From: Leucobacter sp.
GTDB lineage: Bacteria; Actinomycetota; Actinomycetes; Actinomycetales; Microbacteriaceae
Direction of reading: 5' to 3'
DNA length: 6,850 nt
Assembly (NCBI GenBank): GCA_017990305.1
Contig: JAGNOB010000093.1
Location: 1-6,850, forward strand
The first letter of the stretch is position 1; each line of letters begins with the position of its first letter. Position numbers and translations under genes: made by a program. Below are positions 1-6,295 of this stretch, in pieces. Under the pieces are notes generated by a model, which searched no databases, had not been told where the DNA came from, and was given only the letters and a program-made list of their open reading frames with translations.

Positions 1-3
1 CAG

Positions 4-141
4 CTAAATGATCTGTCGCCCCTCGCGTTTAGCCTCGCGCCAGTCCTTGATGAACGCACGCACGATGACGAAGAGTGAACCAACGACGATGGCCGGCCAC
101 ACCAGCACGTAGGTGGTGAGCAGAATGACTTCCCAGTTCAT
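4..141 (-). CDS. Small single-helix membrane protein, putative symporter small accessory subunit (45 aa)
   Basis: The reading frame runs from ATG at 141 to TAG at 6-4 and encodes 45 residues beginning MNWEVILLTTYVLVWPAIVV. Residues 5-28 form one hydrophobic helix. The tail after residue 29 is charged (RAFIKDWREAKREGRQII), so a cytoplasmic C-terminus is likely. A Shine-Dalgarno AAGGAG at 152-147 overlaps the TAA stop of the symporter gene and sits 5 nt before the ATG, so the two genes are almost certainly co-transcribed and perhaps translationally coupled. Tiny one-helix proteins next to secondary transporters are known in Actinobacteria, for example the MetS partner of the MetP methionine/alanine importer. 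By position and shape this is such a partner for the SSS symporter. The role is inferred from context; the open frame, ribosome site and helix are seen directly. Confidence 0.8.
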   Translation of the reverse strand: MNWEVILLTTYVLVWPAIVVGSLFVIVRAFIKDWREAKREGRQII

Positions 142-146
142 GAGAA

Positions 147-152
147 CTCCTT
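147..152 (-). promoter_or_regulatory. Ribosome binding site overlapping the symporter stop codon
   Basis: AAGGAG on the minus strand uses the last two bases of the symporter TAA stop and lies 5 nt before the ATG at 141. This fixes the start of the 45-residue protein and suggests termination-reinitiation coupling. Confidence 0.7.
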
Positions 153-1884
153 ACTTCTGTCCGGTCGGAACTGCGTCCGACTTCGGGGTCTCTGGTGCGG
201 TGGTGGGTACGGTCTCGACTGAACCGGTCGCGGCACGCGCGACAATCTCCTCGACGGGATCAAAGTCACCCGTGCGCTCCTTGATGAGCGCGAAGTCGAA
301 CGGTTTCTTGTTCGACGCGAGCGTGATGATCGTGCACAGGATCGTGCTGACCGAGTACGCGACGAGCGATCCCGAGAGCACGGGGTAGGTGTGGAGGAAC
401 CCGATGGCGAACGGCGCAGAAGCGACGATCGAGATCCCCGCCACCCAGAACGCAACTCGCTTCCCAAAGAAGCCGAATGCCATGAGTCCGAGGACCACGC
501 CGATACCGATCGTGGCGAGCACATCAAACGCAATTGCCACCCAGCCCGTCATCTCGATCCACTCGAAGCGCACGGGGATAAAGGCGGCGAGTGCAACCAC
601 CACGGAGATGCTGAACGCCGCGTTCGTTACGCGGTTCCAGTAGAAGCTCGCGATCACGGGGAACACGAGCGCACCCCAGAGTGCGCCGACAAACACGAGC
701 AGGTCGAGGATATTGAGCTTCGAGCCCGCGAAATACATGCCGGCTGTCATCGCGACGACCATGGTGATGCGGCCGATGAGCACCATCGTGCGCGGGTTCG
801 GCTTGCCCTTCGCGATGTTCTGGCCGTAAATGTCGGCCATCACGATCGACGAGAGCGCTGTGAGATCCGCATCCGCCGTTGACGACAGCGAGCCGATGAT
901 CATGATGAAGAAGAGCGCGAGCAGTGCTGGCGGCAGGTAGGTTGCGGCCATCTGCGGGATGAGGTTGTTGACGTCGCCGCCGGTCGGCTCGATGCCCGCG
1001 TAGAGGGCGATCACGCCGAGCATGCCAATGCCGATGATTGTGGCGCCGTAGCCGAACGTCGCGGTGACGAACGTCTTCTTGATGAGGTCCTCGCGCACTG
1101 CGAACAGGCGCTGCGCAATCGTCTGGTTGCCGATCGCGTAGGCGAGCACGGCAGCGATATACGGCGCACCCTGGTTGAAGAAGGCGTCGGACGAGAAGAA
1201 GTTCGACTGCTGCGGGGTGAGGTTATTCGCGCCCGTGACGAACAGATCTGGGCCGCCGGCCGCGAAGAACACGACGGGGATGATGATGATCACGGCGCCG
1301 AGCATGAACAACACCTGCATGAAGTCGGTGAGCACGGACGCGCGGAAGCCCGACCACAGGGTGTACAGGAGCACGCCGGCGCCGATTGCGATGACGCCCT
1401 GGCCGAACGTGAACGGCGAGAGCATCGCGATGAGCGCGCCGCCCGCGATGAGGTTCGAAGTGAGGCTGATGATTGAGCCGAGCACGTTCGAGCCCGCAAG
1501 CATGAGCTGGCTCGAGCGGCCGTGGCGGGCAAACATGACCTCGGCGATGGTGTGCGCGCGCGGTGCGACCTGCCGGATCCTGCGCCCGAAGGGGTAGATG
1601 AGCAGAATCATCAGCGCGCCCCAGAGGCCGTAGTGGATCGGGCCTGAGAGGCCGTACGTGTATCCGGATGTGGCCGAGGCGTACATTGACGCGGCCCAGA
1701 TCCAGGTGGCGGTCATTGATGCTGCAGAGATTCCGAATCCGACGCGGCCGCCGCCGGTCATGTATCCGTCTGCGTTTTCACGCTTCTGGCTGATGCGGAG
1801 AGAAATGATGAGGCTCGTTCCGAAGAACGCGAGAAACAGGGCGACAACGATGGGGCCCGAGAGCTGCTGAAGCTGCTCTTGCAT
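151..1884 (-). CDS. Sodium:solute symporter (SSS/SLC5 family), DUR3-like branch
   Basis: A 577-residue integral membrane protein, expected to couple sodium (or proton) entry to uptake of a small solute across the cytoplasmic membrane. The length and about 13-15 hydrophobic segments fit the SSS family. Family hallmarks are a segment at residues 173-190 reading LYTLWSGFRASVLTDFMQ, matching the usual 'YT..GG..A...TD..Q' region, and a serine/threonine-rich helix at 331-340 (GSLSSTADAD), where SSS proteins place Na2-site hydroxyls. The stretch at 107-122 (APRAHTIAEVMFARHG) resembles the AP.AHT..E...AR.G motif I associate with DUR3 urea/polyamine symporters, so I place it near that branch; the substrate cannot be read from sequence. 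After the last helix there is a hydrophilic tail of about 50 residues rich in Thr, Pro and Ala. The ATG at 1884 is preceded by AAGGAAG at 1896-1890. It forms an operon with the downstream 45-residue protein. Confidence 0.9.
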   Translation of the reverse strand: MQEQLQQLSGPIVVALFLAFFGTSLIISLRISQKRENADGYMTGGGRVGFGISAASMTATWIWAASMYASATSGYTYGLSGPIHYGLWGALMILLIYPFGRRIRQVAPRAHTIAEVMFARHGRSSQLMLAGSNVLGSIISLTSNLIAGGALIAMLSPFTFGQGVIAIGAGVLLYTLWSGFRASVLTDFMQVLFMLGAVIIIIPVVFFAAGGPDLFVTGANNLTPQQSNFFSSDAFFNQGAPYIAAVLAYAIGNQTIAQRLFAVREDLIKKTFVTATFGYGATIIGIGMLGVIALYAGIEPTGGDVNNLIPQMAATYLPPALLALFFIMIIGSLSSTADADLTALSSIVMADIYGQNIAKGKPNPRTMVLIGRITMVVAMTAGMYFAGSKLNILDLLVFVGALWGALVFPVIASFYWNRVTNAAFSISVVVALAAFIPVRFEWIEMTGWVAIAFDVLATIGIGVVLGLMAFGFFGKRVAFWVAGISIVASAPFAIGFLHTYPVLSGSLVAYSVSTILCTIITLASNKKPFDFALIKERTGDFDPVEEIVARAATGSVETVPTTAPETPKSDAVPTGQK

Positions 1885-1889
1885 GGGTG

Positions 1890-1896
1890 CTTCCTT
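1890..1896 (-). promoter_or_regulatory. Ribosome binding site of the symporter gene
   Basis: AAGGAAG on the minus strand, 5 nt before the ATG at 1884, supports this start for the symporter. Confidence 0.65.
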
Positions 1897-2027
1897 TCAA
1901 ATTGCGGGTCGGCGGATGCCGGGGGACCGAATACGAAGTGAAGGAAGCTAGGTAGGGAAGCGGTGTGCGAGAAAGGGTGAGTCAGGGAGGTAAGTGTTCG
2001 CGGAGTGCTCACGTCTGTGCGCTGAGC

Positions 2028-2039
2028 CGAAATATTTCG
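2028..2039. promoter_or_regulatory. Perfect 12-bp AT-centred palindrome, candidate operator
   Basis: CGAAATATTTCG reads the same on both strands and stands out by its AT-rich centre in GC-rich surroundings. It lies 144 bp upstream of the symporter ATG, where an activator or repressor could bind. There is no second copy in the window and no known regulator match, so this is only a candidate. Confidence 0.25.
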
Positions 2040-2077
2040 AGGGTGAGATAGGGCTTATCCTTTCGGGTGGCCGCGGG

Positions 2078-2092
2078 GCGCGCTACGCGCGC
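2078..2092. repeat. Very stable GC-only hairpin in intergenic region
   Basis: GCGCGC, a TAC loop and GCGCGC form a 6-bp perfect stem, extended by a G-T and a G-C pair at 2077/2093 and 2076/2094. No T-tract follows on either strand, so it is not a classical intrinsic terminator. Its function is unknown. Confidence 0.3.
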
Positions 2093-2270
2093 TCGCGGGT
2101 ACACTGAGACCCTGAGCAGGTGACGGTGCACGACGATCGTCCGGCGGCGCAGCACCCGGGTCTGTTCTTTCAGAACGGCGCATGCGAACTACCTGACCTT
2201 TTAAGTAGTACAGGAGTTCGGCGGGAAGTTCTAGCCCGCGGGCGGCCGGCAGGCCCTGATCCACCCGCCC

Positions 2271-2299
2271 TTGCACACTGAAATGCACAGTGGTATCTA
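2271..2299 (+). promoter_or_regulatory. Candidate distal promoter of the ABC operon with an inverted repeat in its spacer
   Basis: TTGCAC at 2271-2276 and TATCTA at 2294-2299 are separated by 17 bp, and the -10 box is preceded by TG-G (an extended -10). Each hexamer matches consensus at only about three of six positions. The spacer holds the inverted repeat CACTG (2276-2280) and CAGTG (2288-2292), a possible operator. Initiation near 2306 would give a leader of about 128 nt before the GTG of the ABC gene. The elements are seen; promoter activity is inferred. Confidence 0.3.
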
Positions 2300-2314
2300 C
2301 TGGTTTTCCTAGGA

Positions 2315-2356
2315 ATGCGCGGGCGAAGCCTAGCGTCTCAGATTGAAGACTGCTAG
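2315..2356 (+). other. Possible 13-codon leader ORF spanning a hairpin
   Basis: ATG at 2315 opens a frame encoding MRGRSLASQIEDC and ends at TAG 2354-2356. It runs through nearly the whole hairpin at 2326-2360, so a translating ribosome would melt that structure. The nearby AGGA is too close to the ATG to be a normal ribosome site, and a frame of this size occurs often by chance. It is listed because BmrCD-type exporters in Bacillus are known to use a translated leader for attenuation. Confidence 0.15.
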
Positions 2357-2360
2357 GTTT
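2326..2360 (+). promoter_or_regulatory. Strong bulged stem-loop in the ABC operon leader
   Basis: AAGCCTAGCGTCT at 2326-2338 pairs with AGAC at 2347-2350 and GCTAGGTTT at 2352-2360. There is one G-U pair and one bulged T at 2351, around an 8-nt loop. This is a 13-bp stem whose right arm ends in TTT. The following bases (ATCCGG) are not T-rich, so it is a weak terminator candidate at best; an attenuator or processing element is also possible. Confidence 0.35.
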
Positions 2361-2363
2361 ATC

Positions 2364-2398
2364 CGGCTGATTCCGCTTTTTGACTGAATAGTCAGCCG
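2364..2398 (+). promoter_or_regulatory. Inverted repeat CGGCTGA/TCAGCCG enclosing a T-run, upstream of the ABC gene
   Basis: CGGCTGA at 2364-2370 is perfectly complementary to TCAGCCG at 2392-2398 across 21 nt. It overlaps and excludes the shorter repeat TGACT (2381-2385)/AGTCA (2390-2394). It could be an alternative RNA fold in the leader or could be coincidental. Confidence 0.25.
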
Positions 2399-2407
2399 AC
2401 AGAATCT
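2380..2407 (+). promoter_or_regulatory. Candidate proximal ABC promoter with MarR/TetR-sized operator over its -35 box
   Basis: TTGACT at 2380-2385 is a good -35 box. GAATCT at 2402-2407, 16 bp on, is a poor -10 box (it lacks the first T). The inverted repeat TGACT-GAAT-AGTCA at 2381-2394 covers the -35 box, the place where a repressor dimer would block polymerase. A start near 2414 would leave about 20 nt before the GTG, enough for the ribosome site. No experimental support is available here. Confidence 0.35.
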
Positions 2408-2421
2408 GCGCACACCGTGAC

Positions 2422-2430
2422 GGAAGGAAG
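2422..2430 (+). promoter_or_regulatory. Ribosome binding site deciding the GTG start of the first ABC gene
   Basis: GGAAGGAAG lies 3 nt before GTG at 2434, with its GGAAGG core 6 nt away. This supports the GTG as the true start. Confidence 0.65.
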
Positions 2431-2433
2431 CCT

Positions 2434-4170
2434 GTGGCCCTCATAAACCTGGCCCTCAAGCACGCGAAGAAGTACTGGATATTTATCGTAGCCGTGCTTG
2501 TCTTTCAGCTGCTGTCGACTATGGCTACGCTCTGGCTTCCCAGCCTCAACGCGCAGATTATTGACAAAGGCATCGCCGTCGGCGACACCGGCTTCATCTG
2601 GAGGACCGGGGGCGTCATGCTCTTCGCGGCCCTCGGACAACTCATCGTTGCTGTCGCCGCCGTGTACTTCGGCGCGCGCGCAGCAATGGGAATCGGGCGC
2701 GACCTGCGCCGGGACGTCTACCGAAAGGTCGATTCGCTTTCGACGCTCGAAGCCACAAAGTTTGGCGCGGCGACGCTCATTACCCGCGGCACCAACGATG
2801 TCCAGCAGATCCAGATGCTCGTGCTCATGACCTTCACCTTCATGGTCTCGGCCCCCATCATGGCGATCGGCGGTGTGATCATGGCACTCCGCGAAGACGC
2901 GGGGCTCTCCTGGCTTGTCTGGGTGTCTGTTGCGCTGCTCGCCGTGATCGTGAGCCTGCTCGTCTGGCGCCTGCTTCCCCTGTTCCGCGTCATGCAGGAA
3001 AAGGTCGACGCTATTAACGGCGTGCTCCGCGAGCAGATCATGGGCATTCGCGTGGTCCGCGCGTTCGTGCGCGAGCCATTCGAGACGAAGCGCTACGACG
3101 TCGCGAACCGCGACATCACCGACGTCTCGGTCAAGGTCGGCAACATCTTCGTGCTCATGTTCCCGATCATCATGATGGTGCTGCACCTCGCAACGGGTGC
3201 CGTTCTCTGGTTCGGCGGCCACCGCGTCGATGCGGGCGAGATCCAGATCGGCTCCCTCACCGCGTTCCTGCAGTACCTCATGCAGATCCTCATGGCCGTC
3301 ATGATGGGTGTCTTCATGACGATGATGATCCCGCGCGCGGTCGTCTGCGCCGAGCGCATCAAGGAACTCCTTGACACCGAGTCAACTCTGACCTTCGCAA
3401 CGACCGCGTCGGTCGAGACCCCTGGCGCCGGGCGGATCGAGTTCGACGGCGTCAGCTTCGGATTCCCAGGAGCCGAGGCACCCGTCGTGAAGAACGCGAG
3501 CTTCGTCGCTGAGCCGGGCAAGACGACGGCAATCATCGGCTCGACCGGTGCGGGCAAGACCGTGCTGCTGAACCTGATGCTGCGCTTGTACGATCCGCAG
3601 GAGGGCTCGATTACGATCGACGGCGCCCCCGTCTCGAAGCTCACGCGCGCGCAACTCGCCGACACGATCAGCCTCGTGCCGCAGCGCCCATACCTGTTCG
3701 CTGGAACTGTGGCCTCAAACCTGCGATTCGGTCGCTCCGATGCCACTGACGACGAGCTCTGGGAAGCGCTCCGGATTGCGCAGGGTGAGGAATTCGTGCG
3801 CGCGAAGGAACACGGACTCGACGAGCCCATCTCCCAGGGCGGCACGAGCGTGTCCGGCGGCCAGCGGCAGCGACTGTCAATCGCGCGTGCCCTCGTCGCA
3901 CAGCCACGGATCTACCTGTTCGATGACTCGTTCTCGGCGCTCGACGTTGCGACCGACGCCCGGCTGCGAGCTGCACTGCCGCAGGCGACCGAGGGCGCGA
4001 CGACAATCATCGTCGCGCAGCGCGTGTCGACGATCACTGAAGCAGATCAGATCCTCGTCATGGAGAACGGCGAGATTATCGGGCGCGGCACTCACGACGA
4101 ACTGCTCGCAGGCAACGACGTGTACCAGGAGATCGTCAGGTCCCAGCTCGAGGAAGCAGAGGTTGCCTAA
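2434..4170 (+). CDS. ABC exporter half-transporter, degenerate-site subunit of a heterodimer (TM287/BmrC-like)
   Basis: A 578-residue membrane protein with six predicted helices (about 14-36, 60-82, 133-152, 158-182, 238-261 and 275-301) and a C-terminal ATPase domain. ATPase motifs are an aromatic A-loop near F344, Walker A GSTGAGKT at 369-376, Q-loop Q417, signature VSGGQ at 473-477, Walker B YLFDD ending at 498, D-loop SALD at 501-504, and Q529 at the H-loop. The catalytic glutamate is replaced by D498 and the switch histidine by Q529. This is the pattern of the non-hydrolysing site in heterodimeric exporters such as TM287/288, BmrCD, LmrCD and mycobacterial Rv1273c/Rv1272c. It should pair with the next gene, which overlaps it by one base. 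The likely job is ATP-driven export of a drug-like, peptide or lipid compound; the substrate is unknown. GTG start with GGAAGGAAG upstream. Confidence 0.93.
   Translation: MALINLALKHAKKYWIFIVAVLVFQLLSTMATLWLPSLNAQIIDKGIAVGDTGFIWRTGGVMLFAALGQLIVAVAAVYFGARAAMGIGRDLRRDVYRKVDSLSTLEATKFGAATLITRGTNDVQQIQMLVLMTFTFMVSAPIMAIGGVIMALREDAGLSWLVWVSVALLAVIVSLLVWRLLPLFRVMQEKVDAINGVLREQIMGIRVVRAFVREPFETKRYDVANRDITDVSVKVGNIFVLMFPIIMMVLHLATGAVLWFGGHRVDAGEIQIGSLTAFLQYLMQILMAVMMGVFMTMMIPRAVVCAERIKELLDTESTLTFATTASVETPGAGRIEFDGVSFGFPGAEAPVVKNASFVAEPGKTTAIIGSTGAGKTVLLNLMLRLYDPQEGSITIDGAPVSKLTRAQLADTISLVPQRPYLFAGTVASNLRFGRSDATDDELWEALRIAQGEEFVRAKEHGLDEPISQGGTSVSGGQRQRLSIARALVAQPRIYLFDDSFSALDVATDARLRAALPQATEGATTIIVAQRVSTITEADQILVMENGEIIGRGTHDELLAGNDVYQEIVRSQLEEAEVA
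4158..4162 (+). promoter_or_regulatory. Ribosome binding site of the second ABC gene, inside the first
   Basis: AGAGG within the last codons of the first ABC gene lies 7 nt before the ATG at 4170. The stop and start overlap as TAATG, a typical coupling junction that keeps the two subunits at a fixed ratio. Confidence 0.6.
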
Positions 4171-6278
4171 TGGCGAAGCGAGATAAAGCCGTCAAGGCGA
4201 AAAACGCCCCGGTCGAGGAGATCGAGGAAGACTGGGAGAACTTCGAGCCAGGCGGCGGCGACATGTTCAGCGAGGGCGCCCCACCCAAGAAGGCAAAGCA
4301 CTTCTGGCCCTCTGCGAAGCGCCTCGTTGGGCTGCTCGCACCCGAGAAGGGGAAGTTCTCCTTCGTCGTGGTGCTCGTCGTGCTCTCCGTCCTCCTCTCC
4401 GTCATCGCGCCAAAGGTGCTTGGACGGGCTACCGATGTGATCTTCAACGGCATCCTCAGCAAAGACCTGCCCGCCGGAGTCCCGCTCGCCCAGATCGTGC
4501 AGAACCTGCGCGACGAGGGCAACGATCGCTTCGCTGACATGCTTCAGAACGCAGACGTCGTTCCCGGAGCGGGCATCGACTTCGGGCTGCTCGGCGTGCT
4601 CATCCTTGTGGTCATCGGGCTGTATCTGGTGTCGTCGTTGCTCATGTGGCTGCAGGGGTTCATCCTCAACAGGCTCGTCATGCGCATCGTCTACAAGCTT
4701 CGCGTCGACCTTGAAGCGAAGATCAACAGGCTCCCGCTGTCCTACTTCGACGGCCGCCAGCGCGGCGATGTGCTGTCGCGTGTGACAAACGACGTCGACA
4801 ACATCCAGCAGGCGCTGCAGCAGGCGTTCTCACAGCTCGTGCAGTCCTTCCTGATGATCGTCGGCATTATGGCGATGATGTTCGTCGTGTCGTGGCAGCT
4901 CGCACTCATCGCGCTCATCGCGCTGCCGCTGTCGGGCGTGATCGCTGGCTTCGTCGGCGTGCGCGCCCAGAAGCTGTTCGCGGCGCAGTGGAAAAACACG
5001 GGCGAACTGAACGGGCATATCGAAGAGTCGTTCACGGGCCACGAGCTCGTGCGCATCTTCAACCGCGACGCCGAAATGACCGAGGAATTCGACCGTCGTA
5101 ACGAGGGGCTCTTCAACGCCTCCTTCAAGGCGCAGGCCCTCTCCGGGGCGATCATGCCCTCGATGAACTTCGTGCAGTCGCTCATCTACGTGCTCATCGC
5201 CGTCGCCGGCGCGCTGCGCGTGACCAGCGGCACGATGACGCTTGGCGATGTGACCGCGTTCATTCAGTACTCGCGCGAGTTCGCCCAGCCCATCGGAGAG
5301 ATGGCAGGCATGGCAAACATGCTGCAGTCGGGCGTCGCCTCGGCCGAGCGTACCTTCGAACTGCTCGATGCCGACGAGGAGGAGCCAGACGACGAGAAGG
5401 CGTCGCTCCCCGCTCGCACCGAGGGGCACGTCCGCTTCGAGAACGTGTCCTTCAGCTACGACCCAGAGGCGAAGCTCATCGAGGATCTCTCGCTTGAGGC
5501 CCGCCCGGGGCACACGATCGCGATCGTCGGCCCGACTGGCGCGGGTAAGACGACGCTCGTGAACCTCATCATGCGGTTCTACGAGCTCGACGGCGGGCGG
5601 ATCCTGCTCGACGGGGTCGACATCACCGAGCTCTCGCGTTCCGCGCTGCGCTCGCACGTCGGCATGGTGCTGCAGGACGCGTGGCTGTTCGACGGAACGA
5701 TCCGCGAGAACATTCGCTACGGCCGCCTCGACGCAACCGACGAGGAAGTCGTCGCGGCTGCGGAGGCGACCATGGTGGACCGCTTCGTGCGGCAGCTGCC
5801 CGACGGCTACGACACTGTCATCGCCGAGAACGCCTCGTCGCTTTCGGCTGGCGAGCGTCAGCTCCTCACGATCGCGCGCGCGTTCATTGCGAACCCGTCA
5901 CTGCTGATCCTCGATGAGGCGACCTCCTCGGTCGACACGCGCACCGAGGTGCTCGTGCAGCAGGCAATGCGGGCGCTGCGGAGCGACCGCACGTCGTTCG
6001 TGATCGCCCACAGGCTTTCAACGATTCGCGACGCCGACACCATTCTCATGATGGAGGCTGGCAGCATCGTTGAGCAGGGGTCGCACGTCGAACTGCTCGC
6101 CCGTCGCGGCGCGTACTACACGCTCTACCAGGCACAGTTTGCCGGTGAGATCGACGAGGAGCACGCCGAAGAGCTGCTTTCGGGCAAGCCGGCTACTGCG
6201 ACGGGGGCGATTCCCGTCGCGGGTGAGGCGCCCGCTGCCGACACCGATTCCGGAGGTGGTTCGAAGCGGTCCTCGTGA
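4170..6278 (+). CDS. ABC exporter half-transporter, catalytic subunit of a heterodimer (TM288/BmrD-like)
   Basis: A 702-residue protein, longer than the usual 580-600. A charged N-terminal extension of about 45 residues precedes six predicted helices (about 62-84, 138-162, 224-242, 243-264, 326-350 and 360-385). The loop between helices 1 and 2 is enlarged (about 86-135) and would lie outside the cell. ATPase motifs are A-loop Y430, Walker A GPTGAGKT at 454-461, Q502, signature LSAGE at 558-562, Walker B LLILDE with catalytic E583, D-loop SSVD at 586-589, and H614. The catalytic residues are intact, while the signature deviates (LSAGE, not LSGGQ). This is the expected complement of the preceding subunit: the active site uses this Walker A/B with the partner's SGGQ. 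A tail of about 40 residues rich in Ala, Pro, Gly and Ser follows the domain. The ATG overlaps the previous stop. Substrate unknown. Confidence 0.94.
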   Translation: MAKRDKAVKAKNAPVEEIEEDWENFEPGGGDMFSEGAPPKKAKHFWPSAKRLVGLLAPEKGKFSFVVVLVVLSVLLSVIAPKVLGRATDVIFNGILSKDLPAGVPLAQIVQNLRDEGNDRFADMLQNADVVPGAGIDFGLLGVLILVVIGLYLVSSLLMWLQGFILNRLVMRIVYKLRVDLEAKINRLPLSYFDGRQRGDVLSRVTNDVDNIQQALQQAFSQLVQSFLMIVGIMAMMFVVSWQLALIALIALPLSGVIAGFVGVRAQKLFAAQWKNTGELNGHIEESFTGHELVRIFNRDAEMTEEFDRRNEGLFNASFKAQALSGAIMPSMNFVQSLIYVLIAVAGALRVTSGTMTLGDVTAFIQYSREFAQPIGEMAGMANMLQSGVASAERTFELLDADEEEPDDEKASLPARTEGHVRFENVSFSYDPEAKLIEDLSLEARPGHTIAIVGPTGAGKTTLVNLIMRFYELDGGRILLDGVDITELSRSALRSHVGMVLQDAWLFDGTIRENIRYGRLDATDEEVVAAAEATMVDRFVRQLPDGYDTVIAENASSLSAGERQLLTIARAFIANPSLLILDEATSSVDTRTEVLVQQAMRALRSDRTSFVIAHRLSTIRDADTILMMEAGSIVEQGSHVELLARRGAYYTLYQAQFAGEIDEEHAEELLSGKPATATGAIPVAGEAPAADTDSGGGSKRSS

Positions 6279-6289
6279 TCCGCTAGACT
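6260..6289 (+). promoter_or_regulatory. Promoter of the SRP RNA gene, reaching into the end of the ABC gene
   Basis: TAGACT at 6284-6289 is a good -10 box and lies 7 bp before G6296, the predicted 5' end of the SRP RNA. A -35 is only weakly seen (TTCGAA at 6260-6265, 18 bp upstream, inside the last ABC codons). The match between -10 position and RNA start is the main support. Confidence 0.5.
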
Positions 6290-6295
6290 AGATCC

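Larger units (their letters stand above)
1885..2433. other. Divergent intergenic region between symporter and ABC exporter operons (549 bp)
   Basis: There is no convincing protein gene here. A 134-codon minus-strand frame at 2459-2055 crosses the ABC start and has no coding character. The left half (1885-2060) should hold the symporter promoter, but I found no clear -35/-10 pair there. The right half (2070-2433) is dense in short inverted repeats: 2078-2083/2087-2092, 2162-2168/2172-2178, 2188-2192/2205-2209, 2221-2225/2235-2239, 2240-2245/2265-2270, 2276-2280/2288-2292, 2326-2338/2347-2360 and 2364-2370/2392-2398. In GC-rich DNA some arise by chance; the last three are the best candidates for function because of their place just before the ABC gene. 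Confidence 0.6.

Noticed and set aside
391..882. 163-codon plus-strand frame opposite the symporter
   Set aside because: Its product is dominated by Asp, His, Glu and Arg, a composition produced by reading GC-rich membrane-protein codons on the opposite strand. There is no ribosome site or recognisable domain.
2132..2141. 10-bp palindrome GACGATCGTC
   Set aside because: Short GC-rich palindromes are expected by chance in this composition, and it does not sit at a promoter-like element.
2120..2281. Plus-strand short frame (GTG at 2120 or 2126) of about 51-53 codons upstream of the ABC gene
   Set aside because: The ribosome site is weak, the second half loses the high third-position GC of real genes here, and the peptide resembles nothing I recognise. 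It is probably chance.
2188..2301. Possible multi-branched or tRNA-like fold closed by AGTAG/CTACT
   Set aside because: The closing stem is only 5 bp and no tRNA anticodon or T-loop signature is present. I could not match it to a known RNA family.
2306..2315. 10-bp palindrome TTCCTAGGAA
   Set aside because: Perfect, but short and with no second copy; it overlaps the start region of the leader structures and adds no clear meaning.
2055..2459. 134-codon minus-strand frame in the intergenic region
   Set aside because: It overlaps the ABC gene start and the candidate promoters, shows no domain, and its codon use is not like the genes around it. Kept in mind only as a possible decayed sequence.
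2392..3222. 276-codon minus-strand frame inside the first ABC gene
   Set aside because: It is an antisense shadow: Asp/His/Glu/Arg-rich, no domain, lying opposite a gene with complete ABC motifs.
3093..3845. 250-codon minus-strand frame inside the first ABC gene
   Set aside because: Antisense shadow of the ATPase domain; Ser/Arg/Thr-rich with no family features.
4830..5657. 275-codon minus-strand frame inside the second ABC gene
   Set aside because: Antisense shadow, rich in Arg, Glu, Asp and His, without a ribosome site or domain.
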